A stretch of DNA of 64,000 nt from Vibrio coralliirubri (GCF_024347375.1 NZ_AP025471.1:1-64000), one strand, 5' to 3'. Counted from the first letter of the stretch, positions 17,537 through 26,782 are shown. The notes: generated from the letters alone by a model not told the origin. Numbers and translations: made by a program.

Positions 17537-18211
17537 TTATAAATTTACTGGCGTTTCAGTTCGATAGGTCAAGTATAGCCAATAGCTAAACGCAATGATG
17601 AAGGCGAAAGAAGCAGGGAACGCCAGAGCTAATATTTCGAAGCGTTGGAACAAGCAAGCGCCCGTTAAGCCTCCAAATAGAAAACCGACAACGATGAACA
17701 TCAGCAGTTTGGCTTTGCGGCGGTCAAAGGGCATGCCTTTAAGGCGAGCACCAATCATGATCCCAAGATCGGTAATGATCCCACTCATGTGTGTTGTTCT
17801 AATGATCGCCCCACTGTAAGTGGTGATCATCGCGTTCTGCAAACCACACGCGGCTGAAGCGAAATACTGACCTGAAGTATAGCCTTGTAACAGTGTCCAC
17901 AGCGCCAAAAACAGCAATCCACCCTCAATACATAGCGCAACACCGTAACGGCGTCCTAACTTCAATGCTTGGTTTTCAATAAAGAATCCGCTGAATGCCG
18001 CACCTAACATGAAGCTCATGATCACCAATAGGAGGTGAACAGAAGCCGAGGTCGGTGTAAGTAGGCTACTGCCGAGCAAAGACATGGTGCCGGAAATATG
18101 GGAGATAGCTTGATGTTGGAAGCCAAGTAAGCCGATAGCATTAACACTGCCAGCAAGACCGGCTAACAGTAAGGCGCCGTATTCAACCCAGCGAGGTAGC
18201 TTAGAAATCAT
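17537..18211 (-). CDS. DUF1275 family (YoaK-like) membrane protein
   Basis: 224 residues from the ATG at 18211 (AGGG nine bases upstream); a GTG three codons earlier sits on top of the ribosome site. Six hydrophobic segments. Family signatures are AGLAGSVNAIGLL at the N terminus, SHISGTMSLLG, and ACGLQNAMITTYSGAIIRTTHMSG in the middle. DUF1275 proteins are uncharacterised inner-membrane proteins, possibly transporters. No operon partner. Confidence 0.82.
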   Translation of the reverse strand: MISKLPRWVEYGALLLAGLAGSVNAIGLLGFQHQAISHISGTMSLLGSSLLTPTSASVHLLLVIMSFMLGAAFSGFFIENQALKLGRRYGVALCIEGGLLFLALWTLLQGYTSGQYFASAACGLQNAMITTYSGAIIRTTHMSGIITDLGIMIGARLKGMPFDRRKAKLLMFIVVGFLFGGLTGACLFQRFEILALAFPASFAFIIAFSYWLYLTYRTETPVNL

Positions 18212-18362
18212 GTGGTTCACCCTGGGTTAAATAGAGGAGCAAGATTATAACGCTAGAGAAAAGATACGCTAGCGTTGTGGAGCATTGATATTTGATCTTA
18301 GGCAACAGTATTGCAGTTTGTTTAAATACTGTTGCTCTATAAAGATAACGCTCAATGACAAA

Positions 18363-18782
18363 CTAGTTGTAATGGTTCATTTGGTGGTCGAACTTAACCC
18401 AACCGTGTTTGCGTTCTTCGTAAACCGAAAAGCTCGGCAGTGGGAAATCTTGCTCTTTAAATAATCCGAGCGGGACGATATAAAAATCGGCGGCGGCAAC
18501 CGACTGCAAAAGCATGGTGGTGCCACACTTGGGACAAAACTGATAGGTGACTTCATTACCCGTATCGCTGATGCGTGAAAAAGAGGTCACTTCACCGCTG
18601 AGTGTAACTTGTTCTATTGGGAACCGAGCCTGAACGCCGAACACACTTCCGGTGCGTTTCTGACACTCATAGCAATGGCAGACAGATGTACGTTGAGGTT
18701 CGCCTCGGCATACTAGGTTGACTGCTCCACAGCGGCATTCGCAACTTCTGATATTTCTATCTTTAATATGATTGATATCCAT
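18363..18782 (-). CDS. GFA family (CENP-V / Mss4-like zinc fold) protein
   Basis: 139 residues from the ATG at 18782, which has TGGAG five bases upstream; a GTG 21 codons earlier would add an atypical N-terminal tail. Zinc-binding cysteines follow the family order: CECRCG near residues 14-19, CHCYEC near 36-41, and CPKCGTT near 79. The family is named after glutathione-dependent formaldehyde-activating enzyme, but most members have unknown substrates. Divergent from the adjacent membrane-anchored gene, 95 bases away. Confidence 0.82.
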   Translation of the reverse strand: MDINHIKDRNIRSCECRCGAVNLVCRGEPQRTSVCHCYECQKRTGSVFGVQARFPIEQVTLSGEVTSFSRISDTGNEVTYQFCPKCGTTMLLQSVAAADFYIVPLGLFKEQDFPLPSFSVYEERKHGWVKFDHQMNHYN

Positions 18783-18877
18783 CCATGCTCCACTTCTGGT
18801 TAACCCTGTATTGATAATTATACTAAAGCCCTTTATGGTCTGCACAACTGGATGAAAACAAAAGAATATAATTGCCC

Positions 18878-19531
18878 ATGAAAAAGAAAATCTTACCTAT
18901 TCCCCTGATTCTACTGATTCCAATTGTCATGCTGGTTGTGGTGATAGTAGCGGGTATTTATCGCTTTAGCTTAAGTGATGAAGAGATCTTGGCGAAGTAT
19001 CCTTCTTCTCAAGTGAGTTATGACCCAGTCGTAGAAGCCGTTTTTGATTTGAAGACGACCAACCCATGGACAATTAAAGTTCCTGAAACTAACGCCTACG
19101 CTTTTATCAATGAAGTTGATGAGCCTAGAGCAATCGTGTTTGGACGCTATGACTCAGGTGTTGAGCGCGGTGTGGTAACGGTAGACACCAATAATCTTTC
19201 AGCCGTTACGCTGGGCAAGGCGAGTTTCTTTGTCGCGCCGATGTGGATATCTAACCAAGGCAGCGGTGTTTTCTATTATCTTGGCCTGTTTAAACATGAC
19301 CAGCAACGAAGCCGTGTGGTGTTAGTTGACCAACTTTTACTGGGTGATCGTATACAAATTCAGACATTGGAGGTTGCTCAGCTGCCAGATTCGCAATCAC
19401 AGAATAAACTCACTGGGGAAGGTTTTATCGGCTTTACTCAGCATTCTGCGGAACAATCATTTGCAGAACCCCCTTCTGAAAAGGTGTTAATGAGTTTTTC
19501 TTTTGATACGCAATCAATTGGTAAGCAATAA
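18878..19531 (+). CDS. Uncharacterised membrane-anchored protein
   Basis: 217 residues from the ATG at 18878 (a TTG two codons earlier is in frame). The N terminus is MKKK followed by one long hydrophobic helix (about 5-28), so it is probably anchored in the inner membrane with a periplasmic domain of about 185 residues. That domain has alternating short beta-like stretches and no cysteines. I recognise no family. It stands alone, and no strong terminator follows before the CBM48 gene. Confidence 0.7.
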   Translation: MKKKILPIPLILLIPIVMLVVVIVAGIYRFSLSDEEILAKYPSSQVSYDPVVEAVFDLKTTNPWTIKVPETNAYAFINEVDEPRAIVFGRYDSGVERGVVTVDTNNLSAVTLGKASFFVAPMWISNQGSGVFYYLGLFKHDQQRSRVVLVDQLLLGDRIQIQTLEVAQLPDSQSQNKLTGEGFIGFTQHSAEQSFAEPPSEKVLMSFSFDTQSIGKQ

Positions 19532-19655
19532 CGTTTTCGTGAATGTAAGGATCTGTTGTTTATGTGAGCCAAATTACATATTATCTTAGTTAGATGAATG
19601 AAATTTAGACACACTTAGCTTTGTGTCCGCTTATTTTTACAAATGGAGCTTGCGA

Positions 19656-19955
19656 ATGATTAATAAACGTTTTTTTAAGACGAAAGATGAAGTTGAAGTG
19701 ACCTTCGAGCTAGAAGCTCAGGAAGCGAACTCTGTATCCATCGTTGCTGACTTTCTTGATTGGAAAGCCACCCCAATGAAAAAATTGGCCAAAGGGAAGG
19801 TTTACAAGTTTAAAACTCGCTTACCTAAAGATGGCGAGTTTCAATTCCGCTACCTGGTTGATGACCAACAATGGGTTAACGATGCGAACGCTGACCGTTA
19901 CATCCCAAATGAGTTTGGTGAAGACAACTGCTTAGTGTCGACGGTAAACGCATAG
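19656..19955 (+). CDS. Stand-alone CBM48 / isoamylase N-terminal (glycogen-binding) domain protein
   Basis: 99 residues from the ATG at 19656 (GGAG eight bases upstream), all of it one early-set immunoglobulin-like domain. The CBM48 pattern is clear: VSIVADFLDWKATPMKK, then GEFQFRYLVDDQQWVNDANADRY, with the tryptophans that stack on glucan chains. Such a domain normally precedes the catalytic part of branching or debranching enzymes or of AMPK beta; here nothing follows. It may bind glycogen as a targeting or regulatory factor. A glucan-active enzyme (GH13) is encoded 6 kb upstream. Confidence 0.82.
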   Translation: MINKRFFKTKDEVEVTFELEAQEANSVSIVADFLDWKATPMKKLAKGKVYKFKTRLPKDGEFQFRYLVDDQQWVNDANADRYIPNEFGEDNCLVSTVNA

Positions 19956-20028
19956 TCTTTTTTTAAAACCAGCGACTAATTCGCTTCGTTTATTAATTAT
20001 TCGAAACGGAATAACGTCAACCAATAGA

Positions 20029-20057
20029 AAGCAGAAACTAGCCGTTTCTGCTTTTTT
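20029..20057 (+). terminator. Terminator after the CBM48 gene
   Basis: AGCAGAAAC / GTTTCTGCT perfect 9-bp stem with a 5-base loop, then TTTTTT. Confidence 0.85.
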
Positions 20058-20231
20058 ATTTTTAAATTTAGCGGTTAATTTTATTTCTCATCTAGTGGCT
20101 CTTCATCTACGGCAACTCAATGACTTAGGCTAAGTTGGGCAGATTCACATCATATTATGACAATGCATTGATGATTTATGCGTTTGAAAAGCATATCCTA
20201 TGCCTTTATATCGTAGAAAGACCTGTTTACC

Positions 20232-21521
20232 GTGTATTCAAAAATATTTTCCTCTCCGTTTGCCGAGCTTTCACCTGTAAAAAAAGTAGCTATTTTAGGA
20301 CTGCCACTTATTGCAGCGATTGGAGTTGCTCTGCAATCTTCGCAATCAAATCTGACGAAAACGATCGAGCTTGATCTACCAGACTCAACCGTTATTGAGT
20401 CTATTCTGTCACCATCTTCTGTTACCGTTATTGAGCCGCCGACATTTGAGTATCAAATTCAATCTGGCGATAACTTGAGTAGCATCTTCACGCAACTTGG
20501 ATTTTCTTATAAATCGATGATGAGCGTGATGGAAACCGATTTGAACTTCCTTGCTTTAGATACGCTTCGCCCTGGTAATACATTACGCTTTTGGCGTGAT
20601 GAAGCGACCGGCGACCTTTCTAAAATGGAACTTCAATTTAGCGTCGCAGACAAAGTGGTTTACCGACTGCTGGATGACGGCAGCTACGAATTCGAAGACA
20701 TCTCTATTCCTGGTGAATGGAAGCAAAAACCTTTAGTGGGTGATATTCAAGGCAGCTTCTCTATGTCGGCGAACAAGGTTGGCCTGAGCAGTCTTGAGAT
20801 TGACCATATTGTGACTCTTCTTAAAGACAAGCTGAACTTTAGCCGAGATCTGCGCGCTGGCGATCAGTTTGAAGTGCTTCAAAAAGCGCAATATGTTGAT
20901 GGTGTTGCAACCGGAAAACGTGAAATTGAAGCGATTAAAATCATGAATCGTAACCGCGTAGTGTCAGCGTACTTGCACACTGATGGGCAATATTACGATG
21001 CCAATGGCGATAGCTTACAACGTGCTTTCCAACGTTACCCTGTGAGCAGTAGCTGGCGACAAAGTTCTCAGTTTAACCCTAAGCGCTTACACCCTGTGAC
21101 AGGCCGAGTCTCGCCGCATAACGGTACCGACTTCGCGACGCCAATTGGCACGCCGGTTCAAGCAACGGGTGACGGCAAAGTGATTATGACGCGTAAGCAC
21201 CCATACGCGGGTAACTACGTGGTTATTCAGCACGGCAGCACGTACAAAACACGTTACCTGCATTTGAGTAAGATTCTGGTTCGTAAAGGACAAACGGTAT
21301 CGCGTGGTCAGCGTATTGGTTTGTCTGGCAAAACGGGTCGAGTGACAGGCGCACACTTGCACTACGAGCTGATTGAGCGTGGTCGCCCTGTGAATGCAAT
21401 GACAGCAAATATCCCGATGGCAGATTCTGTGCCTAAAAAGGAAAAAGCGACGTTTGTAGCAGCAAGAGATGAAGCTGATAAGTTGCTAAAGGTCGCGTTA
21501 GCCCAAGCTAATAACAGCTAA
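20232..21521 (+). CDS. M23 peptidoglycan endopeptidase, ShyA/MepM type
   Basis: 429 residues, starting at GTG (an in-frame stop lies five codons upstream). A membrane/signal segment (about 20-36) is followed by a LysM/OapA-type domain (FEYQIQSGDNLSSIFTQLG, about 72-90), a middle domain, and a C-terminal LytM/M23 domain. Zinc ligands are in HNGTDFA (HxxxD) and AHLHYE (HxH). It should cut peptide cross-links in the periplasm to allow wall growth. V. cholerae ShyA, ShyB and ShyC share this plan; I cannot say which one this is, though ShyA is encoded on the small chromosome. Monocistronic with a long terminator. Confidence 0.88.
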   Translation: MYSKIFSSPFAELSPVKKVAILGLPLIAAIGVALQSSQSNLTKTIELDLPDSTVIESILSPSSVTVIEPPTFEYQIQSGDNLSSIFTQLGFSYKSMMSVMETDLNFLALDTLRPGNTLRFWRDEATGDLSKMELQFSVADKVVYRLLDDGSYEFEDISIPGEWKQKPLVGDIQGSFSMSANKVGLSSLEIDHIVTLLKDKLNFSRDLRAGDQFEVLQKAQYVDGVATGKREIEAIKIMNRNRVVSAYLHTDGQYYDANGDSLQRAFQRYPVSSSWRQSSQFNPKRLHPVTGRVSPHNGTDFATPIGTPVQATGDGKVIMTRKHPYAGNYVVIQHGSTYKTRYLHLSKILVRKGQTVSRGQRIGLSGKTGRVTGAHLHYELIERGRPVNAMTANIPMADSVPKKEKATFVAARDEADKLLKVALAQANNS

Positions 21522-21578
21522 CCAGATCGTTTAGAGATAACCCTAAATTAGGCTGTTACTCACCAAACAGCCAACTAA

Positions 21579-21627
21579 AACCGCGAGAGCATCACTCCGA
21601 GTAGAGCCATGTTCTCGCGGTTTTTTT
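21579..21627 (+). terminator. Terminator after the M23 peptidase gene
   Basis: AACCGCGAGA and TCTCGCGG(T) pair around a 22-base loop, then seven T. A smaller hairpin, GGCTGTT / AACAGCC (21551-21572), precedes it. Confidence 0.8.
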
Positions 21628-21654
21628 ATCCTAGGTTAATACAAGGATAGCGCT

Positions 21655-23508
21655 CTAAGCCAAGGGCTCCGAATGTGTGATATGGCTGACGATAGCTTCT
21701 GGTCGCATCGGTGGTGAGTAGAGGTAACCTTGTATCTTGTCACATCCCATTGCGTGCAGCTTTTCCAATTGCTCACGCTTCTCTACGCCTTCCGCAACCA
21801 ATGACACATCGAGCCTATGAGCAAGCTGAACAATTAACCAAACGACGCTCTCCGATGTTGAGCTAGTCAACAAGTTACGGATAAAGGTGGCATCAATTTT
21901 AATGCAGTCGATAGGGTAGCTGTGGATGTAGTTCAAACTGGAGTATCCAGTACCGAAATCGTCGAGCGCAATAGTGAAGCCTTGTCCTCTCAAAAAGTTA
22001 AGTGCCGATTTGGTCTCTTGGGTTGGAGATAACAACACCGTTTCGGTTAACTCAATAACAAACTCTTCAGCTTTAAAGTGATGATCTTCAATGGTTCGAG
22101 TGAGGTAGGAAATATAGCGTTTCGAGTCGGTCAGTTCATGAGCGGAACAGTTTATTCCAAGCTTAACCTTGTAACCTAAGCCTTGCTCTAAGGTGGTTTT
22201 AGCGCGACACACTAACTCAATAATACGCTCACCTAGCTCGACAATCAGCCCAGACTCTTCAGCCACTTGAATGAACTCCACAGGCGATATATCACCGTGT
22301 CTGGCGGTTTTCCAGCGAGTCAGTACCTCGAAGTATTCCCACTGTGTGTCACCTTGACTGACAATTGGCTGCACAACCACGTACATACCATTGCCACTAG
22401 GTACATAATTATTTGAAATCGGGTTTTCAAGTTCATTTCGTAAAGCGGCGACTAACTCAGCCTTTCTTTGGTAGCGTACCCTTAGATGGGTGTCATAACA
22501 TTGAATGTGAGTATCTTGGCTATGTTTGCACTCTTTAAGCGCTAAACTGGTGTTGAAGATGATCTGCTCAATGTCTTTGATGTCTCCGTCTGAGCGGGCA
22601 ATACCAATGCTGAGATTGACATCGATCTTGATATCGACGCTGCTGTAACCTTGTTTAATCTTAGCCAATATTTGTTCGCAAACGGATATTGGATCGGAAT
22701 GGTAGGTAATGAAGGCGAACTCGTTGCCTGCAGTCCGGAAGGTCAGGTTGCTTTCGGGTAAGGTTCTCCGCAAGGTTTCTGCGACAAATTGAAGTACTTT
22801 ATCGCCAATATAATTGCCGTGCATGTCATTGATGGCTTTGAAGCTATTGATATCGAGTAAAGCCAATGTAAACGGAGTGACGCTCTGTTGAGTAATAGAC
22901 TCTAAGGTATCTGATAGACAGCTTCGGTTGAGCAACCCAGTTAGGCTGTCGTGTGACACCTCATAACTAAGTTGATTTACCAATTGTTCGGAGCGATCGT
23001 TAAACCACATTTCACGTAAGGTGTGGATGATGATGTCGGCGAACAATTGATGGTGTTTTATCACGTCTTGCTGCTGATCAGGGCTAAGAGGCGAGGTAAA
23101 CGTTGAAAACAGCACGCCCATCACTTCGCCACTTTGAGTTCGAGTCGGGATCGCGATGGAGTTTTGTGAGGTGATTTCCTGCCTAAATGCCGATGTTGGC
23201 AATGACTGGACGACATACTGAGCAAACGAGCAATCTGGGTGTCTTTGATTGACGGCTTGTTGGTAGATGTGACCATGGCGCGCATTGATTTTGTCATGCA
23301 ATACATGGTCAGAATGGGCGATCACCAAAGGAACGATTTGGTCAGGGAAATGCTTCTTCTCTATGATGCTAGTGTATTGAGTATCAAAGGTCTGATGTAA
23401 AGTAAGCACAGCTGACTCTAAAAGGTCGATACCTTCCAATTTCAGCAAACGGCCAATGCGCTCTGTGTCTATCATGCTGTTGTGCGTATGTTGAGTCATA
23501 GTCACCAT
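21655..23508 (-). CDS. GAF-GGDEF-EAL protein with degenerate GGDEF, probable c-di-GMP phosphodiesterase
   Basis: 617 residues. An N-terminal GAF-like sensor (about 20-165) is followed by a GGDEF domain (about 175-335) and an EAL domain (about 360-610). The cyclase signature reads AGNEF (260-264), losing the first Gly and the metal-binding acidic residue, so synthesis of c-di-GMP is unlikely. The EAL side looks active: E of EVL, N in GINCS, E in IELTE, the DDFGTGYSS loop, K in IKIDATF and E in VAEGVE are all kept. The expected output is hydrolysis of c-di-GMP, possibly tuned by GTP bound to the dead GGDEF. Not linked to a visible partner gene. Confidence 0.9.
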   Translation of the reverse strand: MVTMTQHTHNSMIDTERIGRLLKLEGIDLLESAVLTLHQTFDTQYTSIIEKKHFPDQIVPLVIAHSDHVLHDKINARHGHIYQQAVNQRHPDCSFAQYVVQSLPTSAFRQEITSQNSIAIPTRTQSGEVMGVLFSTFTSPLSPDQQQDVIKHHQLFADIIIHTLREMWFNDRSEQLVNQLSYEVSHDSLTGLLNRSCLSDTLESITQQSVTPFTLALLDINSFKAINDMHGNYIGDKVLQFVAETLRRTLPESNLTFRTAGNEFAFITYHSDPISVCEQILAKIKQGYSSVDIKIDVNLSIGIARSDGDIKDIEQIIFNTSLALKECKHSQDTHIQCYDTHLRVRYQRKAELVAALRNELENPISNNYVPSGNGMYVVVQPIVSQGDTQWEYFEVLTRWKTARHGDISPVEFIQVAEESGLIVELGERIIELVCRAKTTLEQGLGYKVKLGINCSAHELTDSKRYISYLTRTIEDHHFKAEEFVIELTETVLLSPTQETKSALNFLRGQGFTIALDDFGTGYSSLNYIHSYPIDCIKIDATFIRNLLTSSTSESVVWLIVQLAHRLDVSLVAEGVEKREQLEKLHAMGCDKIQGYLYSPPMRPEAIVSHITHSEPLA

Positions 23509-23641
23509 CCCTAGTTAACCAGATTCACTGTGTCAGCTGTATACGTATTATCTTGTATATGTGCGAACTTGTATAATCTATATGCGTCAAGTTTATTATC
23601 GGCCGTGTCGTATAACTTTTCAAATTAAAATGTGACTTATT

Positions 23642-24538
23642 TCACAGAGCTTGCGTGCTACGCTCTTTGTCTAGTCTATCTTTCAGATGGTCCAAAAAGA
23701 GCTTGGTTCGCGTATGCGAGTAATCAAGCTTAGGGTAGTACGCGTAAACCATCACTTCGTCGGCAGTAATATTTGGCAATACTGGAACTAATGTCCCTTG
23801 TTTTAGATCCTCTTTGATCATCGCTTTGATGGTTAATAGTACGCCCATTCCTCGTTTCGCAGCATGAAACAAAGCCTCTGGATTGGTGGTCGCAAAGTTA
23901 CCATTAAGGGTGATGCGCTGCCCTTTGGTGAGCGTGACTTCTCGGGTAGGGCGCTCTCCCCAAATCAAAGAGTTGTGCTGTTCTAAGTCCTGCTCGTTGG
24001 CGGGGTAACCATGTTTAGCTAAATAGCTTGGCGCTGCATAGAAGCTGGCTTTGTGTTCAAACAGCGGTGTTTTCTTAAAGCTTAACGAGTTGAGCTGTTC
24101 CAGTTCACGACTGATCACCAGATCCAAGCCCAGCTCTGGTAATTGCCCTGGTGTGGTCGTGATCAGCTGTACCTTAATGTCTGGGTATTTTTCTAAGAAG
24201 TCGTCCATGTATTGCACGAGAAATTTAGAGCCAACCGCAATCGTTGCACCTATCTTTAATAGGCCTGCAGGGGTTTGGTTGACTGAGCGTGTCTCATCAA
24301 TAATGGACTGCCAATTGTCGAGCTGATCCTTGGCTCGCAGGTAAAAGAGTGCGCCCGCTTCGGTTTGACTAATTGAGCGCGTGGTGCGCTTTAACAGTTG
24401 AGTGCCAATACGCTCTTCTAGCCAGTTCACTCTTTTGCTGATCGCCGAGCTGGTGGTGTTTAGTTTTCGAGCTGCACCATTGAAGCTGCCTTCTTCCACT
24501 ACTCTGACATAGCTTTTTACGTTAAGAATCCAATCCAT
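23642..24538 (-). CDS. LysR family transcriptional regulator
   Basis: 298 residues, normal LysR length. The winged helix-turn-helix is at about 3-62 (SFNGAARKLNTTSSAISKRVNWLEERIGTQLLKR), and the substrate-binding domain is about 90-295. The subgroup resembles the CrgA/DsdC-like branch with the TTRSISQTEAG linker. It faces the MFS transporter gene, with 108 bases between the starts. LysR regulators usually control their divergent neighbour, so it probably governs that efflux gene. AGGAAAT precedes ATG. Confidence 0.88.
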   Translation of the reverse strand: MDWILNVKSYVRVVEEGSFNGAARKLNTTSSAISKRVNWLEERIGTQLLKRTTRSISQTEAGALFYLRAKDQLDNWQSIIDETRSVNQTPAGLLKIGATIAVGSKFLVQYMDDFLEKYPDIKVQLITTTPGQLPELGLDLVISRELEQLNSLSFKKTPLFEHKASFYAAPSYLAKHGYPANEQDLEQHNSLIWGERPTREVTLTKGQRITLNGNFATTNPEALFHAAKRGMGVLLTIKAMIKEDLKQGTLVPVLPNITADEVMVYAYYPKLDYSHTRTKLFLDHLKDRLDKERSTQAL

Positions 24539-24646
24539 ATTATTTCCTGTTGGGACTTAATAAAATTCCAATTTAGCTAATTATCAATTATTGGTTTTGA
24601 ATGTAAACTCATCTAATGAACAAATATCAAACGAATAGGGAATTTT

Positions 24647-25852
24647 TTGAGCCAATCGACCTTTAAAAAAACACCGTTACTCTTAGCAATGATGATTATT
24701 GCTACGGGGCAGGTGGGTGTGAGCATCTACTTGCCAGCATTACCGTTAATTGCTTCTGACTTAAGTGCTACTCAAGTCGATGTACAGCTGCTCGTCACGC
24801 TGTTTCTAGTGGGTTTTGGCTTGTCTCAGCTATTTTACGGACCGATGTCCGATGCGGTGGGAAGAAGACCTATTTTCTTATTAGGTCAGGGTGTTTATTT
24901 GATTGGTACAGTCGTTTGTGTTGTGTTTTCTGACAATATGACGGCGCTAGAAGTTGGTCGCTTGCTGCAAGGTTTGGGGGCGGGTAGTGCCTCGGTTCTT
25001 GGGCGAAGTGTGCTTCGTGACAGCTATGATGGTTCTCAGCTTACCAAAGCGCTGTCTTATATCTCGATCACTGCTTCGATTATGCCGATCATTGCGCCGG
25101 TATTCGGTGGTTGGATTTCATTTCACCTCGGTTGGCAGGCGGTGTTCCTGTTCGTTCTATTGTACCTATTAGCGATATTCACACTGGGTTACTTTGTTCT
25201 GCATGAAACTTTGCCATACGGAAAGAGCCGCTTTGATGCGTGCCAAGTAGTGAAGAACTACGGACGCTTGTTGACCAATCGCCAAGTGTTGACCAGTGCC
25301 AGTTACAACTGGATGAGCTACATGGCGAGTTTGGTATCGCTTTCGTTGTTTCCATTCTTAATGCAAGAGCAATTGGGGCTGACTGCCGCTGAATATGGTT
25401 CATTGATGATTGTTCCTTCGGCGGGCTTACTGATAGGTAGCGTCGCTTTAAACTTACTCAATCGTAGGTTTAGTACGCCCCAATTGATGAGCTTAGCTAT
25501 TTTGATTATCTTGGCATCGGGAACTTGGCTTCTTACTCATGAGTTATCCATCTTTAACTTAGTTTGGGCGTTTACTTGGTTGGCGATAGCACAAGGCATT
25601 TCGTTCCCACTATCAATCAGCATGTTATTAGAACCTCATAAGAAACAAGCGGGCGCAGTGTCGGCATTGTCGGGCTCTATTCAGATGTGTTTAGCGGGTT
25701 TATTGGGTGGGTATCTAGTAGAAAGTTGGGTCACGACTCATCTACAGTTAGGCGTGTTCTACCTCATTATTGGCGCAGCAATGGGCGGAGTGCTTTGGTC
25801 TTCAACCAAAATGAACAACAAAGGCGATACTGTTGAAGTGGAATATAGCTAA
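24647..25852 (+). CDS. MFS drug efflux transporter, Bcr/CflA family
   Basis: 401 residues with twelve membrane segments. It shows the DHA1 (Bcr/CflA) hallmarks: YLPALPLIASDL in helix 1, the motif-A loop GPMSDAVGRRPIFLLGQ near 65-81 and the motif-C-like region ASIMPIIAPVFGGW. It should export toxic compounds by proton antiport. The start is a TTG at 24647 with AGGGAA at good spacing; the next ATG would cut off part of helix 1. Likely controlled by the divergent LysR protein. Confidence 0.88.
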   Translation: MSQSTFKKTPLLLAMMIIATGQVGVSIYLPALPLIASDLSATQVDVQLLVTLFLVGFGLSQLFYGPMSDAVGRRPIFLLGQGVYLIGTVVCVVFSDNMTALEVGRLLQGLGAGSASVLGRSVLRDSYDGSQLTKALSYISITASIMPIIAPVFGGWISFHLGWQAVFLFVLLYLLAIFTLGYFVLHETLPYGKSRFDACQVVKNYGRLLTNRQVLTSASYNWMSYMASLVSLSLFPFLMQEQLGLTAAEYGSLMIVPSAGLLIGSVALNLLNRRFSTPQLMSLAILIILASGTWLLTHELSIFNLVWAFTWLAIAQGISFPLSISMLLEPHKKQAGAVSALSGSIQMCLAGLLGGYLVESWVTTHLQLGVFYLIIGAAMGGVLWSSTKMNNKGDTVEVEYS

Positions 25853-25951
25853 ACACTAAACTCACTATCGTTTAACACACCATCGTTAATACGTTGTATT
25901 TGTGCTGATGGTTTTCTACAATGCTTCGGTCCATTGAATAGGTAAAACAAA

Positions 25952-26302
25952 ATGCAGCAAAATGAATTTGAAGTACTGGTAAAAGCTATCTGCGCACTAG
26001 ATGGCCTGCCTCAAGCGCTTGAGCTATTGAAATCCAATGAGGATACAGAAGTCGCTGAGGCTGCTGCATCACTGACTGGTCAATTTGCACTTGCTGAAGT
26101 GGAAGGCGAAAAGCGTATTTACCACGTGACGCTTCAAGAAAATGAACAAGGCGAAGAGCAAGAGTACATCGAACATGTCATGAATGAAGGCGATGACTTA
26201 ATCAAATTTGCAGCTTGGTTCTTTGAAACAATGTTTGAATTGAAGCAAAAAGACACATACCAAATTGCCGGTAAAACTTACAGACAGCCGAAGCGCAGCT
26301 AG
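25952..26302 (+). CDS. Conserved hypothetical acidic protein
   Basis: 116 residues, soluble and acidic, with a helical first half (LDGLPQALELLKSNEDTEV) and a middle EQGEEQEYIEHVMNEGDD patch. No signal peptide, membrane segment or catalytic motif is visible. I do not recognise a named family. Codon use matches the neighbours and a strong terminator follows, so it is very likely a real gene. Confidence 0.72.
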   Translation: MQQNEFEVLVKAICALDGLPQALELLKSNEDTEVAEAAASLTGQFALAEVEGEKRIYHVTLQENEQGEEQEYIEHVMNEGDDLIKFAAWFFETMFELKQKDTYQIAGKTYRQPKRS

Positions 26303-26325
26303 GTTTCTCAGTGAAATATTTTAGA

Positions 26326-26352
26326 AAGCAGCTCTCTTGAGCTGCTTTTTTT
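26326..26352 (+). terminator. Terminator after the acidic-protein gene
   Basis: GCAGCTC / GAGCTGC perfect stem with TCTT loop, then seven T. Confidence 0.88.
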
Positions 26353-26509
26353 ATCAGTGTCTAAATCAATGTCTTGGATTGTTATTAGGAATGGAGTACT
26401 AAGCTCAAACCAGAATTTAGGTTAACTCATTGATATACAAATACAATGCTGATTAGCACACAGACAAAATTAGGCTAATTGCAAATGAATACTTAACATT
26501 GCATTAAAG

Positions 26510-26550
26510 TGTGATTTAGATCTTGTTTTTGGGCGTTTTAAGTGTAAAAT
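26510..26550 (+). promoter_or_regulatory. Putative promoter with CRP-like half site for the 44-aa gene
   Basis: TTGTTT (26523-26528) and TAAAAT (26545-26550) are 16 bases apart and 38 bases before the start codon. TGTGATTTAGATCTTG (26510-26525) has a perfect TGTGA half and TC of the second half. If transcription starts near 26557, the site would be centred about 40 bases upstream, close to class II CRP geometry. Confidence 0.4.
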
Positions 26551-26587
26551 CCGCGCTAAAGAAAGTTGATTATATGCGGAGATAAGC

Positions 26588-26722
26588 ATGAATTACGAAC
26601 TAGGCCACGCATACCTTGGTCAAATGGCAGCAAAAAATATGATGCACGAAGCATTGTACGGCACTTCAAAGCCAAAGAAACCATCGTTCTTTAAGCGAAT
26701 GATGAAGAAAATGGCTAAATAA
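26588..26722 (+). CDS. Small basic protein, 44 aa
   Basis: The frame encodes a 44-residue protein starting MNYELGHAYLGQ and ending FFKRMMKKMAK. CGGAG lies before ATG at proper spacing, a plausible promoter precedes it and an excellent terminator follows 24 bases after the stop, so the gene is complete in transcriptional terms. The N-terminal half is neutral and Met/Ala-rich; the C-terminal half is strongly basic with an amphipathic look, which could suit membrane-surface or nucleic-acid contact. I recognise no family. Confidence 0.65.
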   Translation: MNYELGHAYLGQMAAKNMMHEALYGTSKPKKPSFFKRMMKKMAK

Positions 26723-26746
26723 GCATTTTTAAAAACGGAATTTTAA

Positions 26747-26782
26747 AAGGCTTTAAACTCGATGAAGTTTAAGGCCTTTTTC
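26747..26782 (+). terminator. Terminator after the 44-aa gene
   Basis: AAGGCTTTAAACT / AGTTTAAGGCCTT 13-bp stem with one G-U pair and a 6-base loop, then TTTTT. Confidence 0.85.
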
